Origin: Pisolithus tinctorius
Taxonomy: Eukaryota > Basidiomycota > Agaricomycetes > Boletales > Pisolithaceae
Length of the DNA stretch: 64,000 nt
Reading direction: 5' to 3'
NCBI GenBank assembly: GCA_024663395.1
Contig: JANFAH010000004.1
Span: 3,410,001-3,474,000, forward strand
Below, in pieces: positions 32,040 through 45,000 of the stretch. The notes beneath the pieces were generated by a model. It saw nothing but the letters and a program-made list of their open reading frames with translations. It did not search any database and was not told the origin of the DNA. Made by a program: the position numbers and the translations under genes. Position 1 is the stretch's first letter, and each line of letters opens with the position of its first letter.

Positions 32040-34739
32040 TGTGGTGCAATCCATGCCATCCATTGTGTATTCTTGCTACACTCACTATGAGTGCTACCTT
32101 GCCCTTGTCATGCCAGGCCCTGCTCCAAACCTGTGGTGTGTATGTTGCAAATACTGCAAAGGTGTTCACAGGCCCATTTATACACTGAGAGCTTGGAAGT
32201 GGCACCTATGTGAGGCAGATGATGATGAGAAGGCATCTATAACACTGGTGACATGATCCAGTACTTTCCATGCATTCATTGCTACATCTGCTGCAAGTAC
32301 CAGTGCTTCTAATGAATCTGGTACTGCCAGACATGCATGACTGGTAAGATCACATTAATAACCATTCTTCTCTGTGGTTTAAAAACACTTTTGGACTCTA
32401 GAGGCAGAGGATTGCCCTCAACCACCTTCCCAGGGAGATGGCCATCAAAATCAGATGGATGACCACATGCATATGGACAAGGTTGCAGATCAGCAAGATG
32501 CTGATGAATGTAAGTCCTTCAATATGCTTTTTTTTCAAGGTGATCATGGACATCCTGCAGACATTGACAATGGGCTTGAAGATTTTTGCAGTGATGATGG
32601 GGCTGGAGATTTTTGTCACGACAACAGTCTTTGAGATTCATGCAATCATGACCCACCTGCTGGACATGATGATGACTGTCCACCTGCTCCACCTGCCCAT
32701 TCCCCCCTCCTTGACCTCAATATTGAGAAATTCATTTGTGATGCACATCTACCAAAAATATGGCATGGCCTGCACTTTGTAAAAGACATCAGAAATGCCT
32801 CTCTTGATGATGGAGTTGGCATAACAGGTGAACCACTCAAGTGCCTCTGCAATTCCCCCCCCAAGAACCTCTGCACATAGACAATCTGTCTACTGGACTC
32901 ATGCTGTCAATGTTTCTTGCCCTCAAACATTCATCAGAAAATGCATATATGAAAATTCAGAGAGATGTTGAGAAGGCTTTTCCTGATTGTGAACTCCCTA
33001 CATTTCACCAAATGAAGCACCTACTCACCAGTCTCAGCAGAGTCATGTCTGTAGTCAAAGATATGTGTATTAACTCCTGTGCTGCCTTTGTAGGTCCACT
33101 CTCTGCTCTTGACACCTGTCCAGAGTGCTCTGAGCTATGATTTGACCAAGTCAAGCTGCAGCAGAGCAACAATAGGATCAAACACCCTCATGCTGTCTTC
33201 CATACAATACCTGTTGTCCCAAAACTCCAGGCCCTTTGGTGCCATCCCAAGACCACAGAGAAGATGCACTACTGGGAGAATCATACCTGGCAGCTATTTG
33301 AGGAAATCTGAAGAAACAGTGGATTAGTTGATCTTATGATGACATATTCTGTGGGGAAGCCTACCTCCATGTGGTGGCTCAAAACAGGATCAAGCCAGAA
33401 GACATGTTGCTCATGTTATTGATTGATGGCACTCAATTATATGAGAGTAAGGAATCCAACTGTTGGATATATATTTGGATCATCCTCAACCTCTCTCCTG
33501 ACTACTGTTATAAGAATAAACATGTTCTTCCTGGCATGATCATACCTTGTCTGAAGAAGCCAAAGATCATCGACTCCTTCCTGTTCCTGGGCTTACACCA
33601 TCTCTCTGCTGTTCAGAACAAGGGGCATTGCATCTAGAATGCCTCATGAGATCACACATTCACCTCATGCCCATTCCTATTTCTCACATGTGCTGATGGT
33701 CCTGGCCTACTTACCCTCAGCAACTGCATTGGCCATCAGGGAAAAAACAGGTGCTACCTGTTCTGTCCTGTGGAAAGATGTCATAAACCTGGTGCATCTC
33801 AATATTACCTGGTCCCCCTCAAGCTGCACAACTATGATATACCTGACTGCAATCATCCCAACATCAACATCTATGATGTTGGGCCAGGGAACTCCCAAGT
33901 GTACATTGAGCAACTAACATATCTCATCAGCTCACACACTGAGGCTGAGTATGAAAGAAGGCACCTGAAAACAGGCATCATCAGCATGAGCATCTTGCTT
34001 GGCCTCCAGCTGCACCTGATTCAAGGTATCCCCAAGATTTTTTCATCTGAGCTGCGTGGGGCAAACATGGTTGTGCTCTGGGTTGACTTATGGCAGGGTG
34101 AATTTGACTACACACCCACTGACAACAAATCTTCATGGCATTGGGCCATTTTTAAGGATAGGGTGACCTGGGAAGCCCATGGCCTCACCATTACCACTTG
34201 CAAGACTTATCTGCTGGGCTCATTTGACATTGCTCCTCACAACCCTTGTCTTCATGTCAACTCCTGGTACAAAGCCCCAGAGTACATCACCTGGATTTAT
34301 GATCTCTGCCTGGCTCTTCTGTACAGGTTTCCCCTGTCCATATCTGGTGCAATTTTACAAGTTTGTTGCTGGCCTTCATATTATGTCTCAATACAGCATC
34401 ACTCCCACCCAACTTTGTCACACTTCTCAGCTCATATCAGAATGGGCACCAGAATTTGAGCATATTTTTTACCAGCATCATGTCAATTGCATTCCCTTCA
34501 TTTGTCCTTGTGTTCACCTCACATATCACCTTCCTTCTGAAGCAGCTCACATCAGTTCACTGATATGTTCCTCACAGTGGACAATGGAACATACTATTGG
34601 CAATCTTGGCCAAGAGATACAGCAACCATCAGACCTGTTTCCCAACCTTACACAGCAGGGAATCTGCTGTTGCCAAGTGAATGCACTACAGGCTATGCTA
34701 CCTCATCTCAACCCTCCTGAAAATGTGAACCTGCTGTAA
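32040..34739 (+). pseudogene. Plavaka-type (CACTA-like) transposase remnant
   Basis: The order of segments is that of fungal Plavaka transposases. First comes a cysteine segment (WCVCCKYCKGVHRPIYTLRA), then LIDGTQLYESKESNCWIYIW and IILNLSPD, then SFLFLGLHHLSAVQNKGH. ERCHKPGASQYYLVPLKLHN with YDIPDCNHPNIN and LWQGEFDYTPTDNKSSWHW follow. The end is ICSSQWTMEHTIGNLGQEIQ with QPSDLFPNL and CCQVNALQAMLPHL, and the stop is at 34737. Frames change many times (near 32870, 33130, 33370, 33640, 33770, 34180) and stops interrupt, beyond what introns explain. It is inactive. Its terminal repeats were not found; the gypsy-type LTR starting at 34759 lies only 20 bp downstream. Confidence 0.78.
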
Positions 34740-34758
34740 GGAATTCACATTCACTAGA

Positions 34759-35074
34759 TGTGTAAGCCCCTATCATTAACCATCCCATGACTGGAAGGTC
34801 ACTATGAATTTTCTTTTCACTTTGTCTATGCTATCCACCTTGCAAACTGCTGCACATGAACTATGTATACTACTTGCACTGCCTGGATTCCCAGTACCAC
34901 ACCATGGAACATGCTGCACACACCATGAAATGCTACTGCTACAGAGCACTGAGTCCCACCTTCTAGTCTCAACAGTCCAGAATCCCTTGGGACAAACAAT
35001 TCATTCCCTTCATTTTATTGTTGTTATCTAAACCAGCTAGCTTGTGTTATACAGCTACTTGGATTTTCTTTACA
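34759..35074 (+). repeat. 5' LTR of a gypsy-type gag element
   Basis: 34794-35074 matches 39890-40172 over about 280 bp and both copies end in TTACA. The likely start is TGTGTAAGCCCC at 34759, with CTAGA before it against GTAGA after the 3' copy (40173-40177), a 4/5 target duplication. The 3' copy has no matching first 35 bp, so the upstream end is less sure. Confidence 0.7.
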
Positions 35075-35675
35075 ACTGGAGCCCACCATGAGGGATTCTG
35101 CCATGGCTCCCAGAAGGTTGCTCAGGTGCACCACCAAATGCACTGAACTAGAAATTTTTTGCCTTCACTTCTGCAACCTGAACCTGTCAGAAGACTCTGA
35201 CTTTTTCTGCCCTGTTTCACCCATAACACTGGATCACACAAAATTATCTGCTGACATCCCCTGGGTACTACCCATGATCACCCCTCCTGATATTTTGGCA
35301 GATCAGATATCTGTCACATTGGATCAGCTAGATCTCACTTCCCCTGGTTTTCCCAGAGGCTTTATCCACTCAACCCCCTGAAGACCTGAAACCCTGCCAT
35401 CACCTTTAACACCTGTCACATCATCTGATTCATCATCACTAATGCCCTCTTTTTCCTGTCTCTTTGACACTCCCAAATTGATACCCAGAATACTGCCTAT
35501 GTCTGCCACACTGCTGCATCCACTTACACAGTCACAGACCACCCATCAGCCAATTAGTAACCCACCAACAAACCTGCCAGTTCACTCATGCACATTACCA
35601 CCTGCTCTGCATCTGCAGCCAATACCTGCCCCAGATGCCTCTAATCCACCACCACCAAAACATGTGAACCTGCAT

Positions 35676-37933
35676 ATGGCTAACCCACAGTTTCAAATGC
35701 CACTCCACAGCAGAGAATCTCCTGTGCAAGTCCCATGCTACCTTGAGGATATCAACTTCCTTGGTACTCTTGCTGCTCTCAATGGCCATGGCAAGATCAG
35801 AGCCACAATATGTTATGCTGACCTCAAAGGAGCCAAGGTCTGGCAAACACTTCCAGAAGCTGCTCCCACAGCTGATGACTGGGGTGCTTTTGTAGTCACT
35901 GTCAAGGGTTTGTACCCTGGCTGTGAAGGTGATGACTGCTGTAGAGAGCTGTATACTCCTGAGGCTGAAACAGGATACTGTCAAGTAATTCCACTGCCTC
36001 TGATGCAAGCCCCTGTCAACCCTCCCTGTCTCACTTTTGAAATTCTTTCCAGTTGTTGCCTCAGGTTGCATCCTACCCCCTTTTGGCTTCAGAGTTTCTC
36101 CCAACCATCAATATGTTGTCCAGAGTCATTGATATGCCAATCTAAAATTCCACAACCTAGCCACTGCCCTGCCACATTACCAGTCAATCTTGCCAGATGT
36201 CTGTAAAAAAACTTTGGTTACCCCTGTCCCCCCAAAATTCCACAAGCCTTTCTTCATACCCATATGCTCTTCCTTTTGGTGCTTCTGCCTTTCCTCCTAT
36301 TGCCTTCCACCCTTTACTCTGTGGTATGCCATACCATTGATCTTGTGGAAGATACCCATGCATCCTCTTCTCTTTTATCTACTACTTAGCCACCAAGTTT
36401 TATGTGTCCCTGTACTCCATTGACATCTGACATGCCCACCTTTATTTTCCAGTCTTTTAGTTTTTCTGCCCTACTTTGTCCTGACTCATACCTACATCCC
36501 ATGTACTATATAATTCCACCTTAGCATTGGAATAATACCACCCACCTTTTAGAGTCACAATCTGTGTGTCTTTTGCAAGTCTATTGCATCTACAGTGTCC
36601 CCAGTGTCTCCAGTGTCCTTCTTTCTTCTTGAGTTCTCTGTGTCATATGAATCCCTTATCACATCCTCTTTATTGGGTAAAACCTCTCCTCATGCCCAGA
36701 TCCTTGACTGGAATTCTGTATACCCAGCCTATTTGCTCTTTGCATGCCCACAAGCCTCCAGAATTAAATTCCACATCCATAGCACACCAACCTATACACC
36801 TCTAGTGTTGTACTCTACTTCTCCTTCCTACTCAGCACCCCTTGGGACAACCCTAGGGAGTTTTCCTTACAGCTTTCCCCTAGTCACACACTTCCCAGAA
36901 GTCATGTCACACAGACTTGCAGTACCTTGTCAAAGAATATCAGTCCAAGCCCATGTAGAACCAGGAAGACCTCAGAGAATACCAATGGAAATTCACTAAG
37001 ATCTCTGCCCTCCTCATTAAAACTAAAAAGCTTGCTGAGACAGAATGGGACTCTATGTTCCTCAATGGCTTCCCAAGGGCCATCATGGATTGCATTCATC
37101 ACTGCCTCTCCATAGTCCACACTGACCTCCACCCAGATGACCATTACCCACTCACAGAAGTTGTCTGAGCCACAAAGTTCTTGCTGACTGGATCTGCTCT
37201 CTGTAGTGCAGTACTGACCTTAGTGGCTATGGCTCCATCTGCTCCAGCCCTCTTGCCTGCCTACCTCCTGCAAGCACCACCTGCTGGCACTGTTGTCAAG
37301 CAGGAATATAACTTCCAAATGCAGCACCCACTGCAACAACACAGACCTGGTTGTGGTGTCTGTGCAGACCCCAACCACTGGACAAGGATGTGCACACTCA
37401 TTGAAGTCTATGTCCATGCTGGGAAGATAACATGTGGAACAGACAAACATCCCTATCCTGCAGATAGAAGCAGGATTCCACACTTCCCTGAATGTGACTT
37501 GCTGAAAGATGCCATTGACTGTGTCATGGCTGACAGAGACTAGGCCAGTGCACATGCTATGACTCCTGCTGCTCCATCCAACCCAGCCTCACAGGGCACA
37601 GCCAACATCTTTTGTGTTGCTAACCCTGAAGTTGATGTGCAGTTGGAAATCCAGCTGTCTGCCTTTCTAAACACTGTCCAGGATATCAATGAATCCATTG
37701 CCAACTTAGCTGACCCTGACTTTCAGGCATATGTCACCCAAGCTTGGGCCACCTACCAAGCAGATAACAGTAACAAGAGTGCAGTCTCTTGTGGAAAGAA
37801 GGCTTGCTTCAATGGCATAGAAATTCTGGCACAACCTGCCACATGTCTGTCTGAGGGAAAGGAAGTGACTGGTGTGAGTCAAAGTGTGGTTCAGTGGTGT
37901 AAACCAACTAAAACCAACACAAAATACAATTAA
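35676..37933 (+). pseudogene. Ty3/gypsy Gag remnant
   Basis: It begins MANPQFQMPLHSRES and has the gypsy Gag pattern AKVWQTLPEA...WGAFVVTVKGLYPGCEGD. After a low-complexity, frame-broken stretch the Gag body resumes (DLREYQWKFTKISALL, then ETEWDSMFLNGFPRAIMDCI) near 36970-37150. A zinc knuckle CGVCADPNHWTRMC (C-x2-C-x4-H-x4-C) lies near 37336, and a tail runs to 37933. The frame changes and a TAG between 37543 and 37559 show it is dead. No protease or pol follows before the 3' LTR, so the element is gag-only or internally deleted. Confidence 0.72.
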
Positions 37934-38580
37934 AGTGAGTGGTGGTGTGCCTATGTGGTACCTAGATGGTGGAAGGTCTTATTCAGGTGGGTTTTTGTGA
38001 GTTTCAACACTCAGAGATGAGTGCTGAGGGTTGGGGGTGCTCCTGATGAAGAGGGAGCAAAAATGCAAGAGGAAGCAATGGGGTAGACTGCTGTCAGCCT
38101 ACAGAAGGATGGATGACAACTTAATTTGATGTCCCAAGCTATTCTGAGCTCAGGGAGGACTTGGAGTGAAGTATATTGATGATAAGCAATGATAGGTGAA
38201 GTAGACAATAGTTAGACCCTTCATAAAGTCTCAACTAATGAAGCTCATGATTGAATTACTGAGAGATGATGAAATGCAAGCAAGAGGGGCTCTCTGATGT
38301 CATCTTTTATCAGCTATCTAAATACAGTGATTTATATACAGTTCAGGGGCATTGCCTATGGAAAACAAGGGGCAAACACTTGGTAAGTGATTGGCAACTG
38401 ATAATTAAGGAATGTAAGCAGTGGATAATCAACTTAGAATGGATTGGTGAGCATTGGTAAGGATAAATAAGCCAAAAAGTGAGGAATCAGTAAGCAAAGT
38501 CAAAAGATTGGTAAGTATTGGCAATAGGTGAGTCAAGGACAGTCAGAATTCCAAAGTATGAGTCAAGCATTGTCAGAACC
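37934..38580. other. Spacer downstream of gag
   Basis: CpG-poor sequence with repeated GGTAAGTGATTGG/GGTAAGTATTGG-like motifs and no gene. Parts resemble 40290-40760, as an extension of the direct repeat that starts at 38581. Confidence 0.45.
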
Positions 38581-38872
38581 TGAGTAAGTGCACTGGAATC
38601 ACTTCAGGGGGAGGCTGTGCATGTCATGTCTTGAAGGAATCACTTCTAGGCCAAGGTGGGATGACAGAGAGGCAGCACTGATCTGATGCTGATATAGGAC
38701 ATCCAAAAGGGGATAGCAGGTGTCAGGTGTCAAAAAGGGGTCAAGCTCTGGGGGTCTGTGGGGTGACAGGAGCATAGGGGATCTCATTTTTCTCCCCCAA
38801 CTGTCCTCTCAGTGAAGCAAATAAAAACTTCATGAATGAGACTCTGTTGGAAGAGAGGATGAAGGGGGAGCA
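38581..38872 (+). repeat. Direct repeat, copy 1 (copy 2 at 40764-41036)
   Basis: Shared landmarks in order: TGAGTAAGTGCACTGG, GGGATGACAGA, GGGGGTCT(G/A)TGGGG(T), ACAGGAGCATAGG, CTTCATGAATGAG and AAGGGGGA. The two copies are about 2.2 kb apart and diverged. They may be duplicated non-coding ends of one element family. Confidence 0.65.
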
Positions 38873-39645
38873 TCTTCTGCTGTACTATGCTCCTGTCACC
38901 CCACAGACCCCCAGAGCTTGACCCCTTTATGACACCTGACACCTGCCATCCCCTTTTGGATGTCCTATATCAGCATCAGATCAGTGCTGCCTCTCTGTCA
39001 TCCCACCTTGGCCTAGAAGTGTTAAGTCCAGTTCATCACCAGTCCAAAGCCAGTCTGGAGTCTGGTTGGGGCTCAGAGGAGAAGATGAGGGTACTAGAGT
39101 TTTGGACTATTGGACTTAGCAACTGAAGGCACAGCACTATTCCCTTGTGTGGGCCATAGTCTGGTCAAGAGGCAGAAGACAGAGATCAGAGAGACCAGGT
39201 TAGATGAGACTAGATTGATTTCAGACTGAGGCTAAACAGATTATCCTATGGCTTAAATACTAGAGGTAACCTAAGTGTAACATAGCACCAGAGACCGGTC
39301 TGTGCCAGTACAATGATGATTGGTAAACAGATTGGTAAGTAGGATGTTACAAAGAATATTATCAAGCAAAACTATGAACAAAGGATTTACTGGGAACCAG
39401 GGCAGGACTAGTGGCTGGGCTGGGTATTACACCAGTCCAGTACCAACTGAGCAGACAACTCAACTGGGCACTGCCTTGCAGTGCCCCATGAGCTAACATG
39501 TTTCTAGGTTGAAGGGTTAAGGCCAGGACTGGGGCAAGGGTGGGACGAGACTGGTCAAGACTGGGGTAGAGCCAGTCTAGAGTAGTCCAGGCATGGTCGT
39601 GACATAGAAGTGATTCCTTCAAGATGTGACATGCACAGTTGGTTT
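38611..39645. repeat. Inverted repeat of ~165 bp arms, right arm split by a solo LTR
   Basis: 38641-38775 is the reverse complement of 38885-39021. The remainder of the left arm (38611-38640, TGTGCATGTCATGTCTTGAA) matches in reverse complement 39611-39640, beyond the inserted LTR. The spacer is about 109 bp. Confidence 0.82.
39020..39604 (+). mobile_element. Solo LTR (585 bp)
   Basis: Starts TGTTAAGTCC and ends GTCGTGACA, so it has TG...CA termini. It is flanked by TAGAAG on both sides (39014-39019 and 39605-39610). Its insertion splits the right arm of the inverted repeat, and taking it out restores that arm. No internal coding sequence is present, as expected after LTR-LTR recombination. 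Confidence 0.8.
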
Positions 39646-39889
39646 ACACCACTGAACCACACTTTGACTCACACCAGTCACTTCCTTTCCCTCAGACTCT
39701 TTCTTTACACCATGGTCTCTTTTCCCTTAATACTAGTAGTATACCCTTGGCCCCTGTTGTGGCCTGTCTTATGTGTATGTGCTGTTGTACTTCTTCTTCT
39801 TACTTGTACCTTGGCTTACTTAGGTCCTGGGTTTGCCCAGACTATAAAGCCCTGTTCTTAGGTACAGAATGATACTTTTTGGCACTCAG

Positions 39890-40172
39890 AAGGTCACTAG
39901 GAGTATCTTTTCACTTTGTCTATATGTATTATCCACCTTGCAAACCACTGCACACAAACTATGTATACTGCTCACACCACTTGCATTGCCAGTACTATAC
40001 TGCAGAACATGCTGCACATGCCACAAAACACTACTGCTACAAAGCACTGAGTCCCACCTTCTAGTTTCAGCAGTCCAGAATCCCTTCGGATGAGCAATTC
40101 ATTCCCTTCAATTAATTGTTGCTATCTAAACCAGCTAGCTTGTGTTACATAGCTACTTGGATTTTCCTTACA
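39890..40172 (+). repeat. 3' LTR partner of 34759-35074
   Basis: Matches 34794-35074 with conserved blocks such as CTTTTCACTTTGTCTAT, CACTGAGTCCCACCTTCTAG and AACCAGCTAGCTTGTGTTA, and ends CTTACA. It lies about 4.8 kb downstream of the 5' copy, with the gag remnant, inverted repeat and solo LTR between. Confidence 0.75.
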
Positions 40173-40763
40173 GTAGAAATAGGGGGGTGGGATAGGGGTA
40201 TCATGCATGGCATAATTAAGGCATTGTGCATGACTAGTTTACTGTAATTACAATACAACCATGCATGAAAATGACTGCATGGACTGAGATGTCATCATCA
40301 AGTTGTGGAGGAGCTGATGGATGACTGAGTAGGGGATGCTGACTAAGTGTGGATGAGACTGCAGATAATGAATGATGGTTGATATACCCTTGACAGAGCC
40401 TCAACTACCACAGATGATGAATGTAAGTAGATAGACCCTTAATGGAGCCTCAACTGCTGATGATGAATTTACTTCTGAGATGATTGCTTGACTGGACTGG
40501 ATTCTGACTTGGCTGCTTCTGGATTCTGGATTGCTTTTGGCTATCTAAGTACTGGGGGTTCATATACTGTAGAGGGAGTGCAACCTGTGGCAAACAAGGC
40601 ACAAATGCTTGGTAAGTAATGAGTAAGGGCTGTAAGCAATGAGAATCAATGATGATAAGTGAAAAGTGAAAAGTAAGCAAGCAAAGAAGATTGGTAAGTA
40701 CTGACAATGAATGAGTCAAGGACAGTCAAAATATCAAAGCATGAGTCAAAGAATGTCAGAAAC

Positions 40764-41036
40764 TGAGTAAGTGCACTGGTATCACATTAGGGGGTGGCAA
40801 TGCATGTCAGATCTCAGTGGAGCTATCACTGAATCAAAATGGGATGACAGATGGGGAAGTATTAAATCCAGAAATGGTGGCATGAGTCAGGCATTGAAGG
40901 GCTTAGGCATTGGGGGTCTATGGGGTAACAGGAGCATAGGTGATCATGTCTCCCACCCACTCATCTTCTCAGTGAAGTTAATAAACACTTCATGAATGAG
41001 GCTCTGATGGAGGAGAGGAAGAAGGGGGAATGTCCT
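40764..41036 (+). repeat. Direct repeat, copy 2
   Basis: Diverged second copy of 38581-38872, running from TGAGTAAGTGCACTGG to AGAAGGGGGAA. Confidence 0.65.
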
Positions 41037-41739
41037 CTGCTGGACCTTGCAACAGGAAGGCAAGATGCATGTCATACTCATCATGGATGCAATTAGGGAG
41101 ACTGGAGAACAGCAGAGTATACTGTAGCTGTTTCAATCTAGGGAAGAATGATGGATGGGACTGGTGTAATGACATTGCATGGAGCAGGGAGGAATGACCC
41201 ATATGCTTCATCAAGCAGGGAGACCAAAATGACCACATAAAACCTTTCTAACTGAGTGACAGACCAGAGGGGACCAGAGAATGTCCTTCTGGATGTCATA
41301 CTGACAAGAACATGCTGACCAAGCTGGATGGGCTGAGAAGGGGCTGATGATGATGGGATGTACCAGGAGGCTTCAGGACAGAAGCTGGTAGGAATGCCTG
41401 GCAGACATATGTAGCCACTGTCTCTAGCAAACAAGACAAGCAAAATGATCAATGTGGAGGCAGCCATATCAGATGGACTTAGCAAAATGAGCATCTGATG
41501 GATGGAGTGCTGTAGAAATGTATAGGGTGTGAGGATCCTTTCCAAACTTGGAAGGCAAGATTGTGTGGCTGAACACTATAAGCAGGTGTGGGAACAGAGT
41601 CAGTATCTTTGGAATTGGTGGAGATACAACAAAAGCTGGAATACTATACACAGGCACTAAGAACTTGTGATGGGTGTTTAACTTGCTTGCTCTTTTCTCT
41701 TCTCTAGCACTGACAACTTGTTCTTGTGTGAAGGATGAC
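41037..41739. other. Spacer before the gypsy pol remnant
   Basis: CpG-poor. Short minus-strand frames occur (41138-41545) but no recognisable protein. Confidence 0.4.
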
Positions 41740-44250
41740 TGCTAACATCCAGCTGTCCTTCTACACATTGGGGCTCTAGTCTTTCATCTCCATTCATGTC
41801 ACTGTGCACAACTCATCAACAAGTTAGGCAGAGTCAGCTATGACTGTGTCCACATCACCAAACATCTTCAGTGTGTGACACCATAACAAAGACAGAGACC
41901 AGTGGAAAGCAGCCTTCATCACTCACAAAGCCCTCTTCATACTGACCATCATGTTCTTCAGGTTGTGCAATTCCCCCACTATGTTCCAACAATTAATGAG
42001 TGACTCATTTTGAGACATGATCACTGAAGGATGGCTGGTTATCTATATGGATGACCTCCTCATCTTTTCTGCTAACCTGAAAGAACATGAACAAAGAATT
42101 GCTGTGTTCTAGAACAAACAAGAGAGCTTTCCCTCCCCCTCAAACTAGAAAAGTGTCACTTTGGTCTCACTGAGGTTGAATACCTTGGAATAATCATCAA
42201 AGAAAATATTGTTGCCACAAACCCAGTTAAGGTCCAAGGCCTCACCAAATGACCATCCCAAAGAAGGTGAAGGATGTATGATCCTTCCTAGGTTTTGTGA
42301 ATTTCTACTGAAGATTTGTCCCTTACTACTCTGACATTGCACATCCCTGATTGACCTAACCAAGAAAACCTCCTACTGGAACTGGTCAATGAAATGCCAG
42401 AAGGCCTTCAAACTCCTGAAAAGGATCTTTATGGCACAACAAACTCTCTGAATGCCTGACCCTTCAAAACCATTTACCATCACCACTGATGCCTCCAAAT
42501 ATCCAACTGGAGGCATACTCCTCCAGGAAGATTCAAATGGACAGTGGCAACCCTGTGCATTTATCTCCCAGTCATTCAATCCAGTGGAACACATCTATGA
42601 TAACTACAACAGGGAGCTACTTGGTGTTATCACAGGATTGAAGACCTGGAGACACTACCTCCACAGTTCTCCATTTCCAGTCAAAGTCTTCACCAACCAT
42701 AAGAACTTAACCTACTTCAAAGCCCTGCAGAATTTAAATCATCACCAGGCCCCTTGGCTCCTAGACCTCACAGACTTTGATCTGCAAATAGAACATGTCC
42801 CAGGAAAAGACTTAGCTGCACCCAATGCCCTTCCCCACCATCTTGACCATATTCCCAATGATGATGATAACACAGGAGGTATACTCCTTCCTCAGACCAT
42901 TTTTGTCAACTTCATCAATGTCAACCTCTCCCATGTTGGTGCACAATGTGCCATCTTGTTTACACTGAGTTGATTAGGTAATATGTTAGATACTTAGCTT
43001 ACACTTCATCTTAGCTTACACCTCAGACTTCATCATTTCAAGTCTGAAGTACAGTGCTATTTCACCACTACAGTACACCTTTTTTACTCACTACCTACAC
43101 AGTTCTGTATCTAGGTTAGTAGATAATAAAGACTTTGTCATTTCAAGTCTGAGATCTGTGTCTAGGCTAACTTGAGTAGCCTTCTGCTCTTGTCCTACCC
43201 ACAAAATCCCAGAAGGTTGCATCCTCCTCCATGACCAACCCAGTGGCCCAAATGGCTCTTTGAGCCATCAAGAGCACTGATATGCCCCTTCCATTCAAGT
43301 CATACCTCTCTGATTGGAAGTTTGATAATGGCATTCTTCTTTATAAAGACCAGGTGTATGTTCCTGATGACCCCTCCCTCCAACAGACTCTGTCATATCT
43401 GGATACCATGATCACACCTCTGCAGGACACCCTGGTGTCTTAAAAACTCAACAACTTGCCTCCTCCAAGTTTTGGTGGCCTGGACTGCATTCTTTGTCCA
43501 AAGATATGTGGAGGGCTATACTGTCTGTCAGTAAAACAAGGTGAACACCCATCTGATGACCCCTCCCCTTATGCCCATCCCTTCCAACAGACCTCCTGTA
43601 ATCTAGTTATCAACCTTCCCATCTCAAAGGGTTATGATTCTCTGTTGGTCATGGTAAACCACAGGCTTACAAAGGGGGTAATTTTATCACCCACTAAGAA
43701 AACCACTTCTGCTGTGGATATTGTCACCTTCTTTTTTTTTCAAGGTCTACTCCTATTTCAGATTGTATGACAAAATCATTTCTGGCTGAGGCCCTCAGTT
43801 CACCTCAGCCTTTGCTAAAGAACTCACCTCCCTTCTGGAATACTCCCTTTCCCTCTTCATGGCCTACCATCCTTGGACTGATGGCAAAACAGAACAGGTC
43901 AATCAAGAGGTCAAGACCTATCTCCACATCTTCTGTCAGAATGACCCCACTCTTTGGGTGGACAACCTCCCCATGGCAGAATTTGCTCAAAATCACTGAC
44001 CTCACACCATAACCTACCAATCACCATTCTACCTCATGCATGGCTATGAGCTGAAACCCCTACCCACCTTGATCACTGAAACCCACCTTCCTGCTGCTGA
44101 ATACAGACTTGAGGAACTCTGAAAGGCTAGAGAAGAAGCCCTTGTGGCCCACAATCTGGCCTGAAAAAAACATGAAAGATCAGTCTTCTCAACCCTTCAC
44201 CCCATTCCCAAAAGGAGATAAATGTGGTTAGAAGCACAGAACTTAAAGTG
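41740..44250 (+). pseudogene. Ty3/gypsy pol remnant (RT, RNase H, integrase)
   Basis: The RT palm is near 41990-42110 (GWLVIYMDDLLIFSANLKEH). RNase H runs 42452-42870 in an open frame (FTITTDASKYPTGGILLQED, FNPVEHIYDNYNRELLGVIT, ending DFDLQIEHVPGKDLAAPNAL). Integrase pieces follow in broken frames: DYDSLLVMVNHRLTKGVI-type text near 43620, a degenerate central core near 43750-43990, and a YHPWTDGKTEQV-like segment near 43865-43900. Stops and frameshifts are frequent. It is transposon debris and could be the pol half of the LTR family with copies at 31257 and 44608. Confidence 0.82.
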
Positions 44251-44607
44251 TTCCTATGAAAGCTTGCCCCAAAACAAGAAGGACCCTTCAGCATTTGAGC
44301 CAAGAGAGGGTACACAGCTGCATAGCAATCAACAACACTACGTACAATGGATTCAACAAGAAAGGAGGGGAGACAGAGACAGAGCAGAAGTGAGAGGTGA
44401 GAGGTGAGAGAGAAGAAGCTGCAGATGAGGAGGGAAGCAGGGGAAAGATGAACCAGATGGGTAGGTGTGGATGGTGAGGATCCCCCAGAAGAAGGGAACA
44501 CACAGGTGGAGAGGACATAGGTGAGGCTTCCCAGAAGGAGAGGGTTTAGCAGGTGTGGTGACATGTGTAGACAATGAGGACATCATCATTTTTTGAAGGG
44601 GGCACAT

Positions 44608-45000
44608 GGAGTAGGGAGGCCCAGGGACAGGGGATGCAGATACAGCCACAGTGTGCTTAGTCAGATGGACACACACATGCAGAGTCACAGTACACAATAC
44701 AACAGAAGGCTGTTCACCTCACCAAAGTCCAGTCCAACCACTCTGATGTGCCACACTACCATGATGTCATCTCTGATGTCATAGCATGCCTCTTCCTTGT
44801 GTATGCCTCACCTACACCTCATGTACCATAATAGAAGTATTGTTGTTCAATTCCCAAACTAGCTTCAAGCTATTTCATTTGGGGCTATGACTCCTAAAGC
44901 TCTCTGCTTCTAAATCATCTGCTTCTTCTTTTCTCTCCACTCTTCTCTTTGGTTCCTGGGTGTGAACCTACAACAACCAGCTGTTAGGATTCATCACATC
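44608..45000 (+). repeat. Gypsy 3' LTR-like sequence
   Basis: 44608-44738 matches 31388-31530, and about 44770-45000 matches the LTR-like part of the 14311 element at 14446-14661. Shared blocks include CTCATGTAC, CAAGCTA(G/T)TTCATTTGGG and CCTACAACAA. Sequence 31257 and sequence 14311 together define the same LTR family. The exact ends were not resolved. Confidence 0.6.
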
